A stretch of 64,000 bases of DNA from an uncultured Bacteroidota bacterium. GTDB lineage: Bacteria; Bacteroidota; Bacteroidia; Bacteroidales; P3. The stretch lies in NCBI GenBank assembly GCA_900545215.1, contig UQXW01000004.1:12132-76131 (forward strand). Reading direction: 5' to 3'. The notes below the pieces were generated by a model. The model made no database searches, was not told the DNA's origin, and saw nothing but the letters and a program-made list of their open reading frames with translations. A program made the translations under genes and the position numbers. Shown one piece after another: positions 43,146 to 52,700 of the stretch (its first letter is position 1; every line of letters starts with the position of its first letter).

Positions 43146-43220
43146 AACGGCGTTTCGGAAAAATAAAACGCCGAAATAATTTGACGAAATGCCGTTTTAA
43201 TCGCAACGAAACGCCGTTTT
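43144..43220. repeat. Phased CGGCG array, locus E
   Basis: Cores at 43148 (CGGCG), 43169 (CGCCG), 43190 (TGCCG) and 43212 (CGCCG), with steps of 21, 21 and 22 bp and A-tract/T-tract flanks. It begins at the stop codon of the thioredoxin gene and ends about 45 bp before purM, between co-directional genes. Confidence 0.87.
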
Positions 43221-43260
43221 GTCAAGGTAAATCAAGAAGAACAGAAAAAGAGGTGATTAT

Positions 43261-44433
43261 ATGAAGGAGGAAAAATATAACCTGAGAGGTGTGAGTGCGT
43301 CGAAGGAAGATGTGCATGAGGCAATAAAGAACATAGACAAGGGATTGTTTCCCAAGGCTTTTTGCAAAGTGGTGCCTGATATGCTGACCGGCAGTGATGA
43401 GCATTGCATCGTCATGCACGCAGATGGTGCTGGAACGAAGAGTTCGTTGGCTTACATGTATTGGAAAAAGACGGGGGATTTGTCGGTATGGAAAGGTATT
43501 GCGATAGATTCCATAGTGATGAACATAGATGACCTGATATGCGTAGGCATAACCGATAATATTCTTCTCAGTTCGACCATAGGCAGGAACAAAAATTTAA
43601 TTCCGGGTGAGGTGATTTCGAGAATAATCAATGGAACGGAGGAATTTTTGGAGGAAATGCGTGCTTTGGGTGTCGGAATCCGCTCCACGGGCGGAGAGAC
43701 TGCCGATGTGGGAGATTTGGTGAGAACGATAATCGTCGATAGCACCGTAACGGCGAGAGCGGAAAGAAACAAGATAATTTCCAATGACAGAATAAAGGCA
43801 GGCGATGTGGTTGTCGGTCTTGCGTCTTTCGGTAAGGCGACATACGAAAAGGAATACAATTCAGGAATGGGCAGCAACGGTTTGACTTCTGCAAGGCATG
43901 ATGTTTTCGCTTCCTCGCTTGCGAAGCTTTATCCGGAGAGTTATGATAATGCTTTGCCGAAAGAGGTGGTTTATTGCGGCGGTTTGGAACTTGAAAGCAA
44001 GACGGAAGTCGAGGGAATGGACGCAGGAAAGATGGTTTTATCCCCTACAAGGACGTATGCTCCCGTGATGGCTGAGGTTTTTAAGCATTGCAGAGGTCGG
44101 ATAGATGGATTGGTGCATTGCAGCGGCGGTGCCCAAACGAAGGTCTTGCATTTCTTGAACGATGGCTTGCAAGTGGTGAAGGATAACTTGTTCCCTGTGC
44201 CTCCTTTGTTCAAAATGATACAGGAGCAGTCGAAGACGGATTGGCGAGAGATGTATAAGGTTTTCAATATGGGGCACCGTATGGAAATTTATACCGATTT
44301 GAAAACGGCGGAAGAGGTGATGGCGATAAGCAAGAGCTTCAATATAGAGGCGAGAGTGATAGGTCATGTGGAGCGAAAAGCAAAGACGTCTGTCGTTGTG
44401 AGAAGTCCGTATGGGGAATATATATATGAATAA
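43261..44433 (+). CDS. purM: Phosphoribosylformylglycinamidine cyclo-ligase (AIR synthase)
   Basis: 390 residues, longer than the E. coli enzyme (about 345) but usual for Bacteroidota. It closes the imidazole ring of AIR in purine synthesis. Marks: HADGAGTKSSLAYMYW, GGETADVGDLVRTI, and the C-terminal FNMGHRMEIYTD. GGAGG-like GAAGGAGG precedes the ATG, an unusually good Shine-Dalgarno for this genome, partly overlapping the start. Confidence 0.93.
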   Translation: MKEEKYNLRGVSASKEDVHEAIKNIDKGLFPKAFCKVVPDMLTGSDEHCIVMHADGAGTKSSLAYMYWKKTGDLSVWKGIAIDSIVMNIDDLICVGITDNILLSSTIGRNKNLIPGEVISRIINGTEEFLEEMRALGVGIRSTGGETADVGDLVRTIIVDSTVTARAERNKIISNDRIKAGDVVVGLASFGKATYEKEYNSGMGSNGLTSARHDVFASSLAKLYPESYDNALPKEVVYCGGLELESKTEVEGMDAGKMVLSPTRTYAPVMAEVFKHCRGRIDGLVHCSGGAQTKVLHFLNDGLQVVKDNLFPVPPLFKMIQEQSKTDWREMYKVFNMGHRMEIYTDLKTAEEVMAISKSFNIEARVIGHVERKAKTSVVVRSPYGEYIYE

Positions 44434-44662
44434 TAGCAGAGCGGGAAAAGCAATCATATCCTGCCGAAGCAGGTTCGTTCAAGCATGTGGTTGAGAAGAA
44501 TTACGGCGAGAGGTAATGCAAAAGCAGGTTTTTACTTCGATATGATGGTTTTTTCTTATCGTTTTTTCTGTAATACATTAGAATGATACCGAATATGTAC
44601 GGAATTTTTCGGGGTAAAAATGAATGACTTACGGTTTCGGCTGAAAAAAAACGGTGAGAAAG
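44434..44662. other. Intergenic region upstream of the tRNA/tuf cluster
   Basis: About 360 bp separate purM from tRNA-Thr. A small hairpin (CCTGC 44460-44464 with GCAGG 44469-44473) follows purM. No ORF or array is seen. The tRNA promoter lies at its right end. Confidence 0.5.
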
Positions 44663-44694
44663 TTTGGTGGAAATCCGTATTTGTTCTATCTTTG
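44663..44694 (+). promoter_or_regulatory. Stable-RNA promoter for the tRNA-tuf operon
   Basis: TTTGGTGG starts at 44663 and TATCTTTG runs 44687-44694, with a 20-bp spacer. About 100 bp of leader precedes the first tRNA. Upstream sequence resembles that of the tRNA-Asn promoter. Confidence 0.8.
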
Positions 44695-44793
44695 CAAACG
44701 CATTCGGAGGGAAGAGAAGTTTGAAGAAAGTGCTGTCGGCGTTTGAATGCGAGGTAAGAGTTGTTTTGAAATGTCGAGATAAATAATAGAGAT

Positions 44794-44867
44794 GCCGATG
44801 TAGCTCAGTTGGCCAGAGCAGCTGATTTGTAATCAGCGGGTCGGGGGTTCGAATCCCTCTATCGGCT
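44794..44867 (+). tRNA. tRNA-Thr (TGT)
   Basis: Acceptor GCCGATG/TATCGGC, anticodon stem GCTGA/TCAGC with loop TTTGTAA (TGT), T-loop TTCGAAT, discriminator T, no CCA. Confidence 0.97.
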
Positions 44868-44878
44868 CGATATTAGAT

Positions 44879-44960
44879 GGGAGAGTCGCATAGCGGCAAT
44901 TGCAACAGACTGTAAATCTGTCCTCTTCGGAGTTCGGTGGTTCGAGTCCACCCTCTCCCA
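44879..44960 (+). tRNA. tRNA-Tyr (GTA)
   Basis: Class II, 82 nt: acceptor GGGAGAG/CTCTCCC, anticodon stem ACAGA/TCTGT with loop CTGTAAA (GTA), T-loop TTCGAGT, discriminator A. Confidence 0.97.
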
Positions 44961-45004
44961 CGAAGAAAGAAGTAAAGGCGGTAGTTTGCTTTTATTGAAA
45001 CAAT

Positions 45005-45080
45005 GCGGAAGTAGCTCATTTGGTAGAGCGATAGCCTTCCAAGCTATAGGTGGCGGGTTCGAGCCCCGTCTTCCGCTCCA
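45005..45080 (+). tRNA. tRNA-Gly (TCC), with encoded CCA
   Basis: Acceptor GCGGAAG/CTTCCGC, anticodon stem ATAGC/GCTAT with loop CTTCCAA (TCC), T-loop TTCGAGC, discriminator T at 45077, then CCA at 45078-45080. It is the only tRNA gene in the window followed by CCA. Confidence 0.96.
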
Positions 45081-45137
45081 CGAAAATAAGGGCGAGTCAT
45101 GAGGATTGATTCGTTCTTATTGTTGTAAGTGTGATAT

Positions 45138-45209
45138 GCCGTTGTAGCTCAGTGGTAGAGTACTTCCTTGGTAAGGAAGGGGTCACGAGTTCAAGTCTCG
45201 TCAATGGCT
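45138..45209 (+). tRNA. tRNA-Thr (GGT)
   Basis: Acceptor GCCGTTG/CAATGGC, anticodon stem CTTCC/GGAAG with loop TTGGTAA (GGT), T-loop TTCAAGT, discriminator T, 72 nt, 54 bp upstream of tuf. Confidence 0.97.
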
Positions 45210-45263
45210 CTTGGTTGAGTTTAACTTTAAGTTGAGTAAATAGTAATTAAATAGTCAATAATT

Positions 45264-46451
45264 ATGGCAAAGGAAAAATTTGAGCGTTCAAAACCGCACG
45301 TTAACATTGGAACAATAGGTCACGTTGACCATGGTAAGACGACTTTGACAGCTGCTATCACAACTGTATTGGCGTCTAAAGGTCTTTCCGAAGTAAAGTC
45401 GTTCGACTCGATAGACTCTGCACCGGAAGAAAAAGAAAGAGGTATCACAATCAACACTGCACACGTTGAGTATCAAACAGAAAATCGTCACTATGCACAC
45501 GTTGACTGTCCAGGCCACGCTGACTATGTGAAGAACATGGTAACAGGTGCTGCTCAAATGGATGGTGCCATAATCGTTGTTGCTGCAACAGATGGTCCGA
45601 TGCCTCAAACTCGTGAACACATCTTGTTGGCTCGTCAGGTAGGCGTTCCTCGTTTGGTTGTATTTATGAACAAGGTTGACTTGGTTGATGACCCTGAACT
45701 GTTGGATTTGGTTGAAATGGAAATTCGAGACTTGTTGTCATTCTACGAATTCGATGGAGACAATACTCCTGTCATCAGAGGTTCTGCACTCGGTGCATTG
45801 AACGGAGAGCCAAAATGGGTTGAAAAAGTAATGGAACTTATGAAGGCTGTTGATGAATGGATACCTCTTCCAAAGAGAGATAAGGATAAAGATTTCTTGA
45901 TGCCGATCGAGGACGTATTCTCTATCACCGGTCGTGGTACTGTTGCAACAGGTAGAATAGAGACAGGTGTCGTTCATGTAGGTGATGCTGTCGATATAAT
46001 CGGTATGGGTGCCGAAAAATTGAAATCAACCGTTACCGGAGTTGAGATGTTCCGTAAACTCCTTGATGAGGGAGAAGCCGGAGATAACGTAGGTTTGTTG
46101 CTTCGTGGTATAGATAAGACAGAAATCCGTCGTGGAATGGTTATCGCTAAGCCGGGTTCTGTACACCCTCACAGAAAGTTCCAAGCTGAGGTTTATATCT
46201 TGAAGAAAGAGGAAGGTGGTCGTCATACTGCATTCCACAATCACTATCGTCCGCAATTCTATTTCAGAACAACTGACGTAACAGGAGAAATCACTCTACC
46301 GGAAGGTCGTGATATGGTTATGCCGGGAGATAACTTGACAATCACTGTTGAGTTGATTTCTGAAATAGCTTTGAACGAGAACTTGCGTTTCGCTATCCGT
46401 GAGGGTGGTAGAACCGTGGGTGCCGGTCAGGTAACCAAGATATTGGATTAA
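45264..46451 (+). CDS. tuf: Elongation factor Tu
   Basis: 395 residues, complete EF-Tu, which delivers aminoacyl-tRNA to the ribosome. GTPase motifs: GHVDHGKTT, RGITINTAHVEY, DCPGHADY, NKVD, and SAL. Domains II and III follow with the family's GRGTVATGRIE. The cluster of four tRNAs then tuf, tRNA-Trp and secE-nusG is a classical arrangement. Confidence 0.99.
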   Translation: MAKEKFERSKPHVNIGTIGHVDHGKTTLTAAITTVLASKGLSEVKSFDSIDSAPEEKERGITINTAHVEYQTENRHYAHVDCPGHADYVKNMVTGAAQMDGAIIVVAATDGPMPQTREHILLARQVGVPRLVVFMNKVDLVDDPELLDLVEMEIRDLLSFYEFDGDNTPVIRGSALGALNGEPKWVEKVMELMKAVDEWIPLPKRDKDKDFLMPIEDVFSITGRGTVATGRIETGVVHVGDAVDIIGMGAEKLKSTVTGVEMFRKLLDEGEAGDNVGLLLRGIDKTEIRRGMVIAKPGSVHPHRKFQAEVYILKKEEGGRHTAFHNHYRPQFYFRTTDVTGEITLPEGRDMVMPGDNLTITVELISEIALNENLRFAIREGGRTVGAGQVTKILD

Positions 46452-46465
46452 GAGAGTTCTATAAA

Positions 46466-46495
46466 GGTGAGGTTAAAAGACCTCACCTCTTTTTA
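46466..46495 (+). terminator. Intrinsic terminator of tuf abutting tRNA-Trp
   Basis: AGGTGAGGT (46466-46474) and ACCTCACCT (46481-46489) form a perfect 9-bp stem with a 6-nt loop, followed by CTTTTT ending at 46495. The next base is the 5' end of tRNA-Trp, so read-through or RNA processing must supply the tRNA-secE transcript unless a promoter lies within tuf. Confidence 0.8.
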
Positions 46496-46566
46496 GGGGC
46501 ATAGTTTAAGGGTAGAATAGTGGTCTCCAAAACCATTGATGGGAGTTCGAATCTCTCTGCCCCTGC
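46496..46566 (+). tRNA. tRNA-Trp (CCA)
   Basis: Acceptor AGGGGCA/TGCCCCT, anticodon stem GTGGT/ACCAT with loop CTCCAAA (CCA), T-loop TTCGAAT, discriminator G, 71 nt. Confidence 0.97.
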
Positions 46567-46588
46567 AAATCGAAAAACAAAATAATAA

Positions 46589-46807
46589 ATGTCAAAGATA
46601 GTCGAATACGTAAAAAGCAGCTATGATGAATTGGCTCACAAGGTGTCATGGCCTACGATGTCGGAGTTGAGCAATAGTACGGTGGTGGTCTTTGTGGCTT
46701 CTCTTATAATTGCTCTCATTATCTTTCTTATGGATATTGTAACAGGTGTCCATCCGACTATGTTCTGGAAAGGATTGCTTGGCTATCTTTATGGAATGAT
46801 GGGATAA
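46589..46807 (+). CDS. secE: Preprotein translocase subunit SecE
   Basis: 72 residues with one membrane helix (about 33-52). The preceding amphipathic stretch ELAHKVSWPTMSEL has the conserved VxWP motif. It clamps the SecY channel. Position between tRNA-Trp and nusG is typical. Confidence 0.95.
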   Translation: MSKIVEYVKSSYDELAHKVSWPTMSELSNSTVVVFVASLIIALIIFLMDIVTGVHPTMFWKGLLGYLYGMMG

Positions 46808-46910
46808 TCTTTCATTTTCATATCTTGCTTCCCAAAGGCTTTTATGTCTATGAGATGTGATGTGAAGTTTATATTTTGTTGAATGATAAATCTTTTCAAT
46901 TATTTCCGGT

Positions 46911-47453
46911 ATGAGTGAACAATCGAAAAAATGGTATGTGGTGAAAGTTGTTTCAGGCAAAGAAAAGAAAGCCAAGGAGTATATCGAAACAGAGGTGTCT
47001 CATAGTGGCTTGAATGACTTTGTCTCACAAGTTTTGATACCTACCGAAAAGGTTTTTTCTGTTCGTAACGGTAAAAGAGTGAGCAAGGAGCGTACATTGT
47101 TCCCGGGTTATGTTTTGATAGAAGCATCTCTTGAAGGTGAAACAGTGCATGCAATCAGAAATGTCCCTAATGTCATCGATTTCCTTTCCGAAAAAGATGG
47201 TAAGCCTGTTCCTTTGCAGGATTATGAAGTCAAAAGGATATTGGGTACGGTTGATGAGATGATGGGAAATGATGAAGAATTGCTGGAGCCTTTTATCGTG
47301 GGAGAAACAGTCAAAATAATAGATGGTCCATTCAATAATTTTTCCGGTGTTATTGATGAAATCAACAATGAAAAAAAGAAACTTACTGTTACGGTGAAAA
47401 TTTTCGGAAGAAGAACGCCTGTCGAGTTGTCTTTTGTTCAAGTTGTCAAGTAG
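46911..47453 (+). CDS. nusG: Transcription termination/antitermination factor NusG
   Basis: 180 residues. NGN domain beginning KKWYVVKVVSGKEKKAKEYI and C-terminal KOW domain with GETVKIIDGPFNNFSGVIDEI. It couples RNA polymerase to ribosomes and modulates pausing. 103 bp after secE with no visible element in the gap. Confidence 0.97.
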   Translation: MSEQSKKWYVVKVVSGKEKKAKEYIETEVSHSGLNDFVSQVLIPTEKVFSVRNGKRVSKERTLFPGYVLIEASLEGETVHAIRNVPNVIDFLSEKDGKPVPLQDYEVKRILGTVDEMMGNDEELLEPFIVGETVKIIDGPFNNFSGVIDEINNEKKKLTVTVKIFGRRTPVELSFVQVVK

Positions 47454-47501
47454 ATTTATCGGACAATATTTTTAATTACCTATTAAACGCACGTTAGTAA
47501 A

Positions 47502-47927
47502 ATGGCTAAAGAAGTTGCAGGATTGATTAAGTTGCAAATTCCGGGAGGAAAAGCAAATCCATCTCCGCCGGTAGGACCTGCTTTGGGTGCTAAGGGTGTG
47601 AACATAATGGAGTTCTGTAAACAGTTTAATGCAAGAACGCAAGATCAAGCCGGTAAGTTGATTCCGGCAATCATTACTGTTTATTCGGACAAGTCTTTCG
47701 AGTTTGTAATCAAAACACCTCCTGTTGCAGTTCAATTGAAAGAGGCAGCCAAGTTGAAAAGCGGTTCCGGTGAGCCGAACAGAAACAAAGTTGCTACTTT
47801 GAAAATGGATCAGATAAAGGCTATTGCCGAGGCGAAGATGGTGGACTTGAATTGTTTCACCGTAGAGTCTGCAATAAGTATCGTCAAAGGAACTGCAAGA
47901 AGTATGGGTATCGTTGTTGAGGAGTAA
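47502..47927 (+). CDS. rplK: 50S ribosomal protein L11
   Basis: 141 residues, full length. IKLQIPGGKANPSPPVGPAL is the N-terminal signature and KTPPVAVQLKEAA the linker. It forms the GTPase-associated stalk base with 23S rRNA. Confidence 0.99.
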   Translation: MAKEVAGLIKLQIPGGKANPSPPVGPALGAKGVNIMEFCKQFNARTQDQAGKLIPAIITVYSDKSFEFVIKTPPVAVQLKEAAKLKSGSGEPNRNKVATLKMDQIKAIAEAKMVDLNCFTVESAISIVKGTARSMGIVVEE

Positions 47928-47962
47928 TATCTTCAATGTAGTTTCAGTTAAAATTTAATTCA

Positions 47963-48658
47963 ATGGCAAAACAATCGAAAAAAACAAAAGAGGCTTTAGC
48001 TAAGTTCGATGTTGCAAAAGAGTACTCTTTGGAGGAAGCCGTAAAGATTGTCAAGGACATTACTTTCACAAAGTTTGATGCTTCGTTTGATTTGGATGTT
48101 CGTTTGGGTGTTGACCCGCGTAAAGCCAATCAAATGGTGAGAGGTATTGTTACCTTGCCTCATGGTACGGGTAAGACCAAGAGGGTTCTTGTTTTGTGTA
48201 CTCCGGATAAAGAGGAAGAGGCTAAGGCTGCCGGAGCTGATTATGTTGGCTTGGATGAGTACATTACCAAGATAAAAGGCGGTTGGACGGATGTCGATGT
48301 TATTATCACCATGCCAAGTGTAATGCCGAAAGTGGGAGCTTTGGGAAAGGTATTGGGACCAAGAGGTTTAATGCCTAATCCTAAGACAGGTACCGTTACT
48401 ATGGACTTGGGTAAAGCTGTACAAGAGGTTAAGGCCGGTAAGATAGATTTCAAGGTTGATAAATTCGGTATCATCCATACGAGCGTTGCCCGTATGTCTT
48501 TCGACGCGAATAAAATTTACGATAACGCGATGGAAGTATTGCAGGCTATCATAAAGTTGAAACCTACTTCTGCAAAAGGAACTTATGTGAAAAGCATAAC
48601 GGTTTCTTCGACCATGAGTCCCGGTGTAAAAGTGGATACAAAGTCAATAAGCAAGTAA
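47963..48658 (+). CDS. rplA: 50S ribosomal protein L1
   Basis: 231 residues. LGVDPRKANQMVRGIVTLPHG and GPRGLMPNPKTGTV are the L1 signatures. It forms the mobile L1 stalk near the E site. In many bacteria L1 represses its own operon, but no mimic site was identified here. Confidence 0.99.
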   Translation: MAKQSKKTKEALAKFDVAKEYSLEEAVKIVKDITFTKFDASFDLDVRLGVDPRKANQMVRGIVTLPHGTGKTKRVLVLCTPDKEEEAKAAGADYVGLDEYITKIKGGWTDVDVIITMPSVMPKVGALGKVLGPRGLMPNPKTGTVTMDLGKAVQEVKAGKIDFKVDKFGIIHTSVARMSFDANKIYDNAMEVLQAIIKLKPTSAKGTYVKSITVSSTMSPGVKVDTKSISK

Positions 48659-48669
48659 AACGTTGAAAT

Positions 48670-49191
48670 ATGAGAAAAGAAGAAAAGACGCAACTGATAG
48701 AAAACATCGGTAACGAGATAGCTAAATATTCTTATCTTTATTTCGTTGATATAGAGGGTTTGGACTCTGTTGCTACGGCTAAGTTGAGAAAGTTGTGTTA
48801 TCGTAATGAAGTAAAACTGTTGGTTGTAAAGAACACTTTGTTGAAGAAGGCGTTGGAAAAGTCAGGTTTTGACTATTCCGAGTTGTTCTCAACATTCAAA
48901 GGTTCTACTTCTGTTATGCTTTCTAACGTGAACAATGCACCTGCAAAGTTGATAAAATCATTCAGAAACAGCAATGATAAACCTGTATTGAAATCGGCTT
49001 ATGTGGAAGAATGTTTCTATGTGGGTGATGGTGCGTTGGAGGAATTGATTGCTATCAAGTCCAAGAACGAACTCATTGCAGACGTTATTGCTGCATTACA
49101 GTCTCCAATCAAGAATGTTATTGGAGCGTTGCAGTCAGGTGGCAACACGTTATCAGGTGTAATAAAAACTTTATCGGAAAGACCCGAGTAA
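48670..49191 (+). CDS. rplJ: 50S ribosomal protein L10
   Basis: 173 residues. The N-terminal RNA-binding domain includes SYLYFVDIEGLDSVATAKLRK-like sequence and VVKNTLLKKAL, and the C-terminal helix binds L7/L12 dimers. The 11-bp gap to rplA leaves no room for a long L10 leader. Confidence 0.97.
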   Translation: MRKEEKTQLIENIGNEIAKYSYLYFVDIEGLDSVATAKLRKLCYRNEVKLLVVKNTLLKKALEKSGFDYSELFSTFKGSTSVMLSNVNNAPAKLIKSFRNSNDKPVLKSAYVEECFYVGDGALEELIAIKSKNELIADVIAALQSPIKNVIGALQSGGNTLSGVIKTLSERPE

Positions 49192-49230
49192 GAAAACAAA
49201 ATTGTAAAATACATTAAATCAAGAAATAAA

Positions 49231-49608
49231 ATGGCAGATCTAAAAGCATTCGCAGAACAATTAGTTAATCTAAGCGTAAAAGAAGTAAAGGAATTGGCTG
49301 ATATTCTAAAAGAAGAATATGGTATAGAGCCGGCAGCTGCGGCTGTTGCTGTGGCAGCAGGTCCTGCAGCAGGTGGTGCAGCAGCAGTTGAGGAAAAAAC
49401 AGCATTTGATGTTGTTTTGGCAGAAGCCGGAGCTTCCAAACTTAACGTTGTTAAGTTGGTAAAAGACCTTTGCAGCTTAGGTCTTAAAGAAGCAAAAGAA
49501 TTGGTAGATGCAGCTCCTAAAACATTGAAAGAAGGCGTTACCAAGGAAGAAGCTGAATCGTTGAAAAAAGCGTTAGAGGAAGCAGGTGCAAAGGTTGAAA
49601 TTAAGTAA
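49231..49608 (+). CDS. rplL: 50S ribosomal protein L7/L12
   Basis: 125 residues. N-terminal dimerisation helix hairpin, an Ala/Gly-rich hinge (about 36-54) and the C-terminal domain with KLNVVKLVKDLCSLGLKEAK. It recruits translation factors. Confidence 0.99.
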   Translation: MADLKAFAEQLVNLSVKEVKELADILKEEYGIEPAAAAVAVAAGPAAGGAAAVEEKTAFDVVLAEAGASKLNVVKLVKDLCSLGLKEAKELVDAAPKTLKEGVTKEEAESLKKALEEAGAKVEIK

Positions 49609-49633
49609 GACATTTCACCACAATCAATAAGGT

Positions 49634-49680
49634 AAGGGAGGGTGTTCTTTTCTAAGAATGCCCGTCCTTTATTGTGTTTT
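49634..49680 (+). terminator. Attenuator-like hairpin between rplL and rpoB
   Basis: AAGG, GGG and TTCTT (49634-49649) pair with AAGAA, CCC and CCTT (49654-49669) in three short segments separated by internal loops, followed by T-rich sequence. Partial termination or RNase III processing here would lower rpoBC relative to ribosomal protein mRNA. Confidence 0.5.
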
Positions 49681-49720
49681 GTATCTAACTTATTTTTTTA
49701 ACCTTTTAATTTGAAAAACC

Positions 49721-52700
49721 TTGGCACAAAATAATCCAACCTTAATTAGTTTCGCGTCTGTGAAGCATTTCGAATATCCTGACTTTTTGGATATTCAGTT
49801 GAAGTCTTTTAGAGATTTTTTCCAGTTGGAAACCAACTCGGAAAACAGAATTAACGAGGGCTTATATAAAGTCTTTTCCGAAAATTTCCCGATAACCGAT
49901 GCAAGGAATAATTTCGTTCTCGAATTCTTAGATTACTTTATCGACCCTCCTCGCTATTCCATTGATGAGTGCATAGAGAGGGGTTTGACGTTTAGTGTTC
50001 CGTTGAAAGCAAAGTTGAAGTTGTTCTGTACTGATCCGGAGCATGAGGATTTTGAAACGAAAATACAAGATGTTTATTTGGGCATGATTCCATACATGAC
50101 GCCCAAAGGAACGTTCGTGATAAACGGAGCTGAGAGAGTGGTGGTATCGCAGTTGCACCGTTCTCCGGGAGTGTTTTTCGGAACGAGTACGCATGCCAAC
50201 GGAATGCAGTTGTACTCTGCAAGAATCATACCTTTCAAGGGTTCTTGGATGGAGTTTACCACTGACATCAACAATGTCATGTATGCTTACATAGATCGAA
50301 AGAAGAAGTTGCCGATAACGACTTTATTGAGAGCTATCGGATATGAAACGGATAAAGATATTTTGGAGATTTTCGACCTTGCTCAGGAAGTAAAAGTAAC
50401 CAAAGCCAATTTGAAGAAGGTATTGGGTAGGCGATTGGCTGCAAGGGTTGTCAGAGCATGGATAGAGGATTTTGTCGATGAGGATACCGGAGAGGTTGTG
50501 TCTATCGAAAGAACAGAGGTAATCATAGACAGGGAGACGACATTGGAACAGGAACATTTGGATCTTATTTTGGATTCTGGTGTCAAAACCATATTGTTGC
50601 ACAATGATGATGCCACAGCCACGGATTATTCGATAATCTTCAATACATTACAAAAGGATACAGCTAATAATGCCAAGGAAGCTGTTGAATATATATATAG
50701 ACAATTACGTAGTGCCGAACCGCCCGATGAAGAAACGGCGAGAGGAATTATTGAGAAATTGTTTTTCTCGGATAAGAGATACGATTTGGGTGATGTCGGA
50801 AGATACAGAATAAACAGAAAATTGAACCTTGATGTAAGCGATGATACGAGAGTGCTTACAAAAGAGGATATTATCTGTATTATAAAGTACTTGATAGAAC
50901 TGATTAACTCAAAAACGGAAGTCGATGACATCGACCACTTGAGTAATCGTAGAATAAGAACAGTAGGAGAGCAGTTGTATGCTCAATTCGGAGTGGGGCT
51001 TTCCCGTATGGCAAGAACCATAAGAGAAAGAATGAATGTCAGAGATAATGAAGTGTTCAGTCCGACGGATTTGATAAATGCCAAGACATTGTCGTCGGTT
51101 ATCAATTCGTTCTTCGGAACAAATCAGTTGTCTCAATTCATGGATCAAACAAATCCTCTTTCCGAGTTGACTCACAAAAGAAGGATTTCTGCTTTGGGGC
51201 CCGGAGGTTTGTCGAGAGATCGTTCTGGATTTGAGGTGCGAGATGTTCACTATACTCACTATGGACGTCTTTGTACAATAGAAACTCCGGAAGGTCCGAA
51301 TATCGGTTTGATATCGTCTTTGAGTGTATTCGCGAAAATCAATTCTCTCGGATTTATAGAGACTCCATATTATAAGGTAAAGGACGGCAAGGTCTTGATG
51401 AAAGAAGAACCTATTTATCTTACGGCAGAAGAGGAAGAGGATAAGATTGTGGCACAGGCTGCAACCAAGTTGGACGCTGATGATAGAATAGTGGAAGAAA
51501 GGATAAAGGCTCGTCAAATGGCGGATTTCCCTATCGTTTCTCCCGATAAGGTGGATTTAATGGACGTTGCTTCCAACCAGATTGCTTCGATAGCTGCTTC
51601 GTTGATTCCTTTCCTTGAACATGATGATGCGAACCGTGCTTTGATGGGTTCGAACATGATGCGTCAGGCAGTACCTTTGCTTAATCCCGATATTCCTATC
51701 GTTGGAACGGGTATAGAAGAGTCTGTCGCTTATGATTCAAGGGTATTGATTCATGCCGAAGGAGACGGAATAGTAGAATTCGTAGATGCAAGAGAAATTG
51801 TAATACGTTACGATAGAGATGAAAATGAAAGATTGGTAAGTTTTGAAGATGATTTGAAGAAATACAAGCTTACCAAGTTCCGTAGAACCAACCAAAGTAC
51901 TTCAATCAATCTTCGTCCGATAGTCAATAAGGGCGATAAGGTCGTTAAAGGACAGGTGCTTTGTGAAGGTTATGCGACAAAGGACGGTGTACTGGCTTTG
52001 GGTCGAAACTTGCAAGTTGCGTTCATGCCTTGGAAAGGATATAATTACGAGGACGCCATAGTAATTTCCGAAAGAATAGTCAAGGAAGATATTTTCACCT
52101 CTGTTCACGTAGATGAGTTCATAACCGAAGTCAGAGAAACGAAACGTGGATTGGAGGAACTTACAAGGGATATTCCTAACGTAAGTTTGGAAGCTACGAA
52201 AGACCTTGACGAAAACGGAATGATAAGAATCGGTGCTCATGTCAAAGAGGGTGATATATTGGTAGGAAAGATTACTCCGAAAGGAGAGTCCGACCCTACT
52301 CCTGAAGAAAAATTGTTGAGAGCGATATTCGGAGATAAAGCAGGAGACGTTAAGGACGCATCGTTGAAAGTTCCGCCTTCAATCAGCGGAGTGGTAATAG
52401 ACAAACGTTTGTTTACAAAATTTATTAAGGACAAGAAGTCCAGACAGAGGGACAATGAAATTGCCAAAGAACTGAAAGAAAAATTCGATAAGGAGGAGAA
52501 AGAGTTGAACAACAAACTTATCGACAAACTGTTTGTTTTGTTGACAGGGAAAGTTTCAGCCGGAGTGTACTCCAATTATAATGAAGAATTCGTTCCCAAG
52601 AAGTCAAAGTTCAATCAGAAACTTCTCGCATCGATAGATTATTCCAATGTAAATCCTAATAATTGGACGACAGACCCGCAAACCAATGAATTGGTTAAGG

